From NCBI GenBank assembly GCA_028275105.1, contig JAQCNI010000138.1:1-64000 (forward strand): a stretch of 64,000 nucleotides of DNA, read 5' to 3'. Under the pieces are notes generated by a model. It did not search any database, was not told where the DNA came from, and saw only the letters and a list, made by a program, of their open reading frames with translations. The translations under genes and the position numbers were made by a program. Origin of the DNA: Halorubrum sp. (GTDB lineage: Archaea; Halobacteriota; Halobacteria; Halobacteriales; Haloferacaceae). This document shows positions 58,537-64,000 of the stretch, piece after piece (position 1 is the stretch's first letter; each line of letters starts with the position of its first letter).

Positions 58537-61500
58537 CGCCCGTCACCTCCGGCGGGTCGGCCGACGCGCGCGCCTCCAGGTCGCCGTCGACGGCGAGGTT
58601 CAGGTCTCGGATGTCGTCGACGACCCCCTCGTCCGCGTCCCAGAGGCCGCGCTCGACGGCCTCCAGTAGCGTGTCCGTGATCGACTCCAGCGCCCACGGG
58701 TTCACCTCGCGTAGCCAGTCGGCCCGGTCCTCGTCGAGCGCGTACTTCCCCGCGAGGTCGCGCCAGAGCCGGTCGGAGACGACGCCCGTCGTCGCGTCCC
58801 AGCCGAGCGCGACGTCGACCGTCTTCGAGAGGTCGCCGGCACCCTTGTAGCCGTGTTCCTCCATCGACGCCAGCCAGTCGGGGTTGAGCACGCGGGCCCG
58901 CATCGCCTTCCGGACCTTCTCCTCGTTCGTGTAGACGGTCACGTTGTCGGGGTCGGAGGAGTCGCCGACGTAGGAAGCGGGCTCCGACCCGGACACCTCG
59001 GTGACGGCGGTGATGAACCCGCCGTGGAACGCGTACCAGTCGGAGGAGTCGAACTCGTCCTGCTCGGCCGTGTCCTCGATCTTCACCGTCGCCTCGACGC
59101 GGCCAAGCCGGCGCTCGAAGGCGTCGTGGGCCTCGGTCGTCGTTCCCCGCGACCCGAGCGCGTAGCCGCCCCACTGGACGTACACGTCCGCCAGGTCCGA
59201 CCGATCGTCCCAGTTCCCCTCGTCGACCGCCTTGTTCGTTCCCGCCCCGTACCCGCCGGGACGGGTCGTGAACACCCGGTGTCGGGCCGCGGCCTCGGGG
59301 TCGTCGTGGCCCGCCGCGTCGAGTTCCTCGGTCGCCGCCTCGACGTGTTTTTTCACGTAGTTCCGCTCGTGTGGTTCGTCGAGGGCGACGACGGCGTCGA
59401 CCGCGTCGTGGATCACGCTCGCCGCCTGCGGGAACGCGTCCCGGAACAGACCGGACACGCGCGTGGTCACGTCGACCCGCGGGCGGCCGAGTTCGTCGAG
59501 CGGGATCGGCTCCACGCCGTCGACGCGGCCCGCGTCGGTCCAGACCGGCTCGACGCCCATCATCGCAAGCACCTGCGCGACCGTCTCGCCGCGGGTCCGG
59601 ACCGTGGGCGTTCCCCACGCGACGACCCCGACCTCCTCGGGGTACTCGCCGGCCTCGTCGCGGTGACGCGCGAGCGTGTCGGCGGCGACCTCGCGGCCGA
59701 CCGCCCACGCCGGCTTCGCGGGCACCTTCCGGGGGTCGAGCGTGTAGAAGTTCCGGCCGGTCGGCAGCAGGTCGACCCCGCCGCGGGTCGGCGCGCCGGA
59801 GCCGCCCGGCGGAATGTACTCGCCGGCGAGCGCGTCCGCAGTCCGGGGGATCTCCGTTTCGGCCCCGCGGACGCGTGGCGCGACCTCGTCGCACACGAAC
59901 GCCAGCGCCTCGCGCAGGTCGTCGTGGGCACCCCCCGCCACGCGGGCGTCGCCGAGGGGGTCGACGTCGACGACGAGGAGGTTCATCGTGGTCTCGTCGT
60001 CCGGACCCGCCTCGCTCTCGGACGCCGGGAGGTCGAAGCCGTGGTCGGCGAGCGTTCGGACCAGCTCCAGACTCGTCTCGTACACCGCGTCCGCGGCCTC
60101 GCCGTAGGTGGTTCCCAGCGTCGCGTCGTACTCGCCGGGGGCGTCGAGCATCCGGTCGTAGTCGACGCCGAGAACGCCGGTGACGGCCTCGCGAAGGCTC
60201 GGCCCGCCGGGGTTCTCCAGTCTGGTGAGCGCGACCAGATACTCGACCAGTCGGTCGTCGGCCGGCGGCTCGCCCATGGTGTGGAGTCCGAGCCGGATCT
60301 GTGTGTTCTTCACGTCGGTGAGATACGCGTGGATTCGCTCGACGAGCTCGTCGACGGGGACCTCGTCGCCAGCCACGTCGCCCTCGGCAAGCGTCGTTCC
60401 GGCCTCGTCGGGGCCGCGGACGTCGACGCGCTCGTCGACCTCGCCCGCGATCCCGAGTTCGACGGCGAGGTCGAGCTCGTCGACCTGCTCCCGGACGAGC
60501 GCCGCCAGCCGCTCGCCGTCGTCGGTGCGGGCCCCGGTCCCGCCCGCCTCACGGTACTGCCGGGCGAGCTCCTCCAGTTCGGCCAGCCCGTCGTAGCTCC
60601 CGGCGCGGGACATGACGGGGGTGAGGTAGTCGACGATCGCGGCGTACGACCGGCGTTTCGCCTGCGTCCCCTCGCCGGGATTGTTGACGATGTACGGGTA
60701 GACGTTCGGGAGGTCGTCGATCAGGCCGTCGGGCGCGGAGGCCGAGTCGAGCCCGACCGTCTTGCCCGGAAGCCACTCCAGCGAGCCGTGCGTGCCAAGG
60801 TGGACGACCGCGTCGGCGTCGAACGTGTGCCGAAGCCAGCCGTAGAAGGCGACGTAATCGTGGGGGGGCCAGAGGGCCGAATCGTGGTACACCTTTTCCG
60901 GGTCCATCCCGAACCCGCGGGGCGGCTGGACGGTGACGAGCACGTTCCCGAACTCGACGCCGGGAATCGCGAACGGGCGGTCGGGCGGGGCGCCCCACTC
61001 GTCGTGGACGCCCTCGCGGAACCCCTCGGCGGCGTCGTCGAACCACGCTGCGTACGTCGCGGGCGATACGGTGTCGACGCTCCGGTCGCGGACGTCGTCG
61101 GGCGCGACCCACCGGTCGTCGAGGGTAAGCTGGGCGGTGAGCGCGTCGATTAGCGCCGCGCCGTCGGCGACGGGAGAGGCGTCGTATCCGCCGGCGCCGT
61201 CGCCGGTGCCGTCGCCGATGCTGTCACCGACGCCGCCGGTGTCGTCGACGTCGACCTCCGCTACGCCGTCGGCGTCGTCGCCCAGATCGTACCCTCGTGC
61301 CGCGAGTTCGTCGAGCAGGTTCACCGTCGATTCGGGCGAGTCGAGCCCGAACGCGGTCCCGATCCCGTCGTCGCTCGGCGGGTAGTTGTGGAGGACGACC
61401 GCGACCTTCTTCTCGCGGTTGGGCGTGTGGCGCAGTTCGGCCCAGTTGACCGCGAGCCGAGCCGCGTGATCGACGCGGTCGGCCATCGGGACGTGCCGTT

Positions 61501-62542
61501 TCGGCGCGGAGCCGACGCCGGCGTCGTCCGCCATCCGCTCCTTGCCCGATATCGGGTGCGTGATCACGTTGCCGTCGAACTCCGGGAGCGCGACGGAGAG
61601 CGCGAGCTCGAACCCCATCACGCCCGTCTCGCTCGCCTCGTAGCGGGAGCGAGAACGCATCGTCGTGACCGTCTGGATCACGGGAACGCCAAGCGCGTCG
61701 AGGAACACCGCCTCGGCGCCGTCGCCCTCGTCGGCGGCGTCGCGACCGCGCTCGCTCATCGACAGCGAGAACATGAACGAGGAGAGCACGGCGTCGACGA
61801 CCGAGGTTCCGGCATCGTCGGTGAAGTATCGCTCGACGGTCCACGCGGCGTCCTTCGACCCCTCGCCGTCTCCCTGATCGTCGTCGGTGACGGGATTACA
61901 GAACACGGGCAGGGCGTTCGCGCCGAGCGACTCCAGTTTCCGGACCTGTGCGTCGACGTAGCGCGTGTTCTCGTGGGTCCAGTGGGACTCGTAGAACCAG
62001 ACCCCGACCGTGGGCGCGTCGTCATCGAACGTCGCGCGGAGCTCCTCGAACGTCGCGCCGGGGTGGTCGGGGTGGTACACCCCTTCGGTCGGGAGTTCGA
62101 TCGGGTCCTCGACCTCGCCGTCCCAGGCGTCCGCCCCCGCACGTCCGCCGTACTCCCGTGCGAGGTACCGCGTCGCGTTGGCGAGGTTGACCGTCCCGCC
62201 ACCTTCGAGGTACTCGTACACCCGCTCGCGGTCGGACTCCGGGACGCTCGTGTCCTCGATGGCGTACGCGTCGCCGGTCGACTTCACGACGAGCGGGACG
62301 CCCTCGTCGCGCAGTTCGTCGACCGCGAACCCGTAGCCGGGCATGCTCTCCTCGCCGCCGTGGAGCCAGCACACGACCGCGGTCGCGTCCCGGATTTCGT
62401 CGACGAACGCCGCCACGTCCTCGTGTCCGTCGAGGTCGCTCTCGGACCGGACCACGAGGTCGATGCCGGACAGCCGTTCGGCGGCCGCCTGGACCGCCCC
62501 GAGTTCGTTCTCCGTCGCCGTGTAGAGGCCGATGGTCGTCAT
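58526..62542 (-). CDS. cobN: Cobaltochelatase CobN subunit
   Basis: 1338 aa; VVHLGTHGSLEWLPGKTVGLD, PDGLIDDLPNVYPYIVNNPGEGTQAKRRSYAAIVDYLTPVM, GGYGAGTNKAVDEGNWDDRSDLADVYVQWGGYALGS. Confidence 0.95.
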   Translation of the reverse strand: MTTIGLYTATENELGAVQAAAERLSGIDLVVRSESDLDGHEDVAAFVDEIRDATAVVCWLHGGEESMPGYGFAVDELRDEGVPLVVKSTGDAYAIEDTSVPESDRERVYEYLEGGGTVNLANATRYLAREYGGRAGADAWDGEVEDPIELPTEGVYHPDHPGATFEELRATFDDDAPTVGVWFYESHWTHENTRYVDAQVRKLESLGANALPVFCNPVTDDDQGDGEGSKDAAWTVERYFTDDAGTSVVDAVLSSFMFSLSMSERGRDAADEGDGAEAVFLDALGVPVIQTVTTMRSRSRYEASETGVMGFELALSVALPEFDGNVITHPISGKERMADDAGVGSAPKRHVPMADRVDHAARLAVNWAELRHTPNREKKVAVVLHNYPPSDDGIGTAFGLDSPESTVNLLDELAARGYDLGDDADGVAEVDVDDTGGVGDSIGDGTGDGAGGYDASPVADGAALIDALTAQLTLDDRWVAPDDVRDRSVDTVSPATYAAWFDDAAEGFREGVHDEWGAPPDRPFAIPGVEFGNVLVTVQPPRGFGMDPEKVYHDSALWPPHDYVAFYGWLRHTFDADAVVHLGTHGSLEWLPGKTVGLDSASAPDGLIDDLPNVYPYIVNNPGEGTQAKRRSYAAIVDYLTPVMSRAGSYDGLAELEELARQYREAGGTGARTDDGERLAALVREQVDELDLAVELGIAGEVDERVDVRGPDEAGTTLAEGDVAGDEVPVDELVERIHAYLTDVKNTQIRLGLHTMGEPPADDRLVEYLVALTRLENPGGPSLREAVTGVLGVDYDRMLDAPGEYDATLGTTYGEAADAVYETSLELVRTLADHGFDLPASESEAGPDDETTMNLLVVDVDPLGDARVAGGAHDDLREALAFVCDEVAPRVRGAETEIPRTADALAGEYIPPGGSGAPTRGGVDLLPTGRNFYTLDPRKVPAKPAWAVGREVAADTLARHRDEAGEYPEEVGVVAWGTPTVRTRGETVAQVLAMMGVEPVWTDAGRVDGVEPIPLDELGRPRVDVTTRVSGLFRDAFPQAASVIHDAVDAVVALDEPHERNYVKKHVEAATEELDAAGHDDPEAAARHRVFTTRPGGYGAGTNKAVDEGNWDDRSDLADVYVQWGGYALGSRGTTTEAHDAFERRLGRVEATVKIEDTAEQDEFDSSDWYAFHGGFITAVTEVSGSEPASYVGDSSDPDNVTVYTNEEKVRKAMRARVLNPDWLASMEEHGYKGAGDLSKTVDVALGWDATTGVVSDRLWRDLAGKYALDEDRADWLREVNPWALESITDTLLEAVERGLWDADEGVVDDIRDLNLAVDGDLEARASADPPEVTGDDD

Positions 62543-62576
62543 AAATTATTAAACCTTCTCTGTGTTTAACGCAACT
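62543..62576. promoter_or_regulatory. Compact divergent promoter region between cobN and the chelatase AAA+ gene
   Basis: 34 bp between start codons; contains TTAAAC (62549-62554) ... GTTTAA (62564-62569), a perfect 6-bp inverted repeat with 9-nt spacer. Confidence 0.5.
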
Positions 62577-64000
62577 ATGGTTGATTTAGCGACGGGGAAA
62601 AAGGTTTCCACGCCGTTGCCCGCGGTCGTCGGCCGGGAGCGGCTCAAGCGGGGGCTCCTGGCGCTCGCCGTCGATGACGGGCTGAGCGGGACGCTCCTCC
62701 GGGGCGGGAAGGGGACCGCCAAGTCGACCGCGGTCCGGGGGATGGCCGACCTGCTGCCCGACCAGCGCGCCGTCGCGGACTGCCCGTACGGCTGTCCGCC
62801 GGATCCGACCGTCGACGACGTCGCGGCGACGCAGTGTGCCGACTGTCGGGAGCGGGACGACCCGCCGGTGGAGACGCGGGCGACGCCGCTCGTGACCCTC
62901 CCGCTGGGCGCGACTCGCGATCGGGTGGTCGGAACGCTCTCCGTCGCCGACGCGCTCGACGGCGAGGCCGAGTTCGACCCGGGACTGCTCGCGCGAGCGA
63001 ACCGCGGCGTGCTGTACGTCGACGAGGTGAACCTGCTCGACGACCACCTCGTCGACGTCCTGCTCGACGCCGCCGCGATGGGGGTCAACCGCGTCGAGCG
63101 CGACGGCGTGAGCGTCGCCCACCCCGCCGAGTTCACCGTGGTCGGGACGATGAACCCGGAGGAAGGCGAACTCCGCCCGCAGCTCCGTGACCGGTTTGAC
63201 CTCTGTGTCGAGGTGGCCGCCAGCGACGACGTCGACGAGCGCGTCGAGATACTGAACCGCGTCGTTGAGGGAATGACCGGCGCCGACGGCAGTCGGGACG
63301 GCGACCGCGACCTCCGGACGGCGTTCGCCGATGAGACGGCGGCGCTCCGCGAGCGCGTTCACGACGCCCGCGAACGTCGGCCGAAGATACCGGCTGAGTT
63401 CAAACGCGACATCGTCGAGCTCTGCCGCGACGCCGGGGTCGACGGCCACCGCGCGGACTTCGCTATCGCGCGTGCCGCGCGGGCGTTCGCCGCCCTCGAC
63501 GGCCGACCGAAGGTGATCGAGTCCGACGTCGCCGAGGCCGCCGAGTACGCGCTCGCCCATCGAACCCGCGGCCACCCGCTGGACGACGGGGACGACCCCG
63601 AGGAGCTCATCGAGGACCGGTTCGGGGGCGACGCGGACGACGAGTCGGGGGACGGCGCGGGCGGCGAGTCGGGGGACGGCGACGCGACCGACGAGAACGA
63701 AACCGATCGGGAAGGCGGGCGCGACCCCGACGGGGACGGGACGGACGGATCTGGCGCCAGCGACGAAACCGGCGACGGCAACGACCCGAACGGCGCGGAC
63801 GGTCCCGAAGCACGAGGAGACGGGGACGCCGACGGGCGGGACCCGCGCGCCGCCGAGGCGCAAAGCGACTCGGAAACGGCCGGTAGCGGGCGTGAGGGGC
63901 CCGCTGACGACGACACGGCCGACGGCCACGACGGCGATGACGACCGCGACGGCCACGGTTCCGACGGTTCCGACGGTTCCGACGATGAGCAAGCGACGCC
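62577..64000 (+). CDS. Mg/Co-chelatase-like AAA+ subunit (ChlI/BchI-type, acidic linker, probable VWA domain beyond window); partial at right edge
   Basis: Not in the supplied ORF list because it is open at the edge. Reads MVDLATGKKVSTPLPAVVGRERLKRGLLALAVDDGLSGTLLRGGKGTAKSTAVRGMADLLPDQRAVADCPYGCPPDP..GVLYVDEVNLLDDHLVDVLLDAAAMGVNRVERDGVSVAHPAEFTVVGTMNPEEGELRPQLRDRFDLCVEV. Confidence 0.93.
   Translation, partial: MVDLATGKKVSTPLPAVVGRERLKRGLLALAVDDGLSGTLLRGGKGTAKSTAVRGMADLLPDQRAVADCPYGCPPDPTVDDVAATQCADCRERDDPPVETRATPLVTLPLGATRDRVVGTLSVADALDGEAEFDPGLLARANRGVLYVDEVNLLDDHLVDVLLDAAAMGVNRVERDGVSVAHPAEFTVVGTMNPEEGELRPQLRDRFDLCVEVAASDDVDERVEILNRVVEGMTGADGSRDGDRDLRTAFADETAALRERVHDARERRPKIPAEFKRDIVELCRDAGVDGHRADFAIARAARAFAALDGRPKVIESDVAEAAEYALAHRTRGHPLDDGDDPEELIEDRFGGDADDESGDGAGGESGDGDATDENETDREGGRDPDGDGTDGSGASDETGDGNDPNGADGPEARGDGDADGRDPRAAEAQSDSETAGSGREGPADDDTADGHDGDDDRDGHGSDGSDGSDDEQAT

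Noticed and set aside
58853-61153. 766-aa plus-strand ORF inside cobN
   Set aside because: Antisense shadow frame of CobN; arginine/valine-rich and low in recognisable motifs. The minus strand encodes an unmistakable CobN.
62586-63992. 468-aa minus-strand ORF at the right edge
   Set aside because: Antisense to the chelatase AAA+ gene, which has clear Walker motifs on the + strand but is absent from the ORF list because it is open at the edge.
1-64000. tRNA or rRNA genes
   Set aside because: I scanned intergenic gaps by eye for GTTCRANNC-type T-loops and conserved rRNA stretches and found none convincing. A tRNAscan/Infernal run would be decisive.

Overview
This 64-kb window is high-GC haloarchaeal chromosome. 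Codon bias, acidic proteins and gene families point to Halorubrum or a close relative (inference, not verified). Most of it is conserved core and metabolic DNA. Main blocks, left to right: (1) the right end of an IS200/IS605 (IS1341/TnpB-type) element that abuts, and probably supplies, the stop codon of a phosphohexomutase gene; (2) a nine-gene LysW/ArgW-dependent arginine biosynthesis cluster (argG-argH-argW-argX-argC-argB-argD-argE-argF, all minus strand); (3) hemL, preceded on the chromosome by a structured intergenic repeat; (4) an ammonium transporter fused to a P-II domain; (5) information-processing genes radA, an XPD/DinG-type helicase, tbp, a tRNA G10 methyltransferase, an orc1/cdc6-type gene and uvrB; (6) rpiA, a small histone-fold-like DUF1931 gene missing from the supplied ORF track, larB, a GIY-YIG protein and hisG; (7) an SPFH / RND exporter / COG1361 envelope block; (8) metY, a PQQ-type sugar dehydrogenase, an ABC-2 exporter and ligA; (9) a PrkA-PrkA-YeaH/YhbH-SpoVR operon, the best candidate for an under-characterised multigene system here; (10) the late part of a cobalamin cluster (CbiX-like, cbiE, cbiC, cobN and a divergent Mg-chelatase-like AAA+ gene running off the right edge). 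I saw no CRISPR array, rRNA or tRNA, and no clear prophage or defence island. A recurring pattern is in-frame 12-21 bp minisatellites that encode acidic linkers in unrelated core proteins. Family assignments come from reading the translations and recognising motifs; no database search was run.
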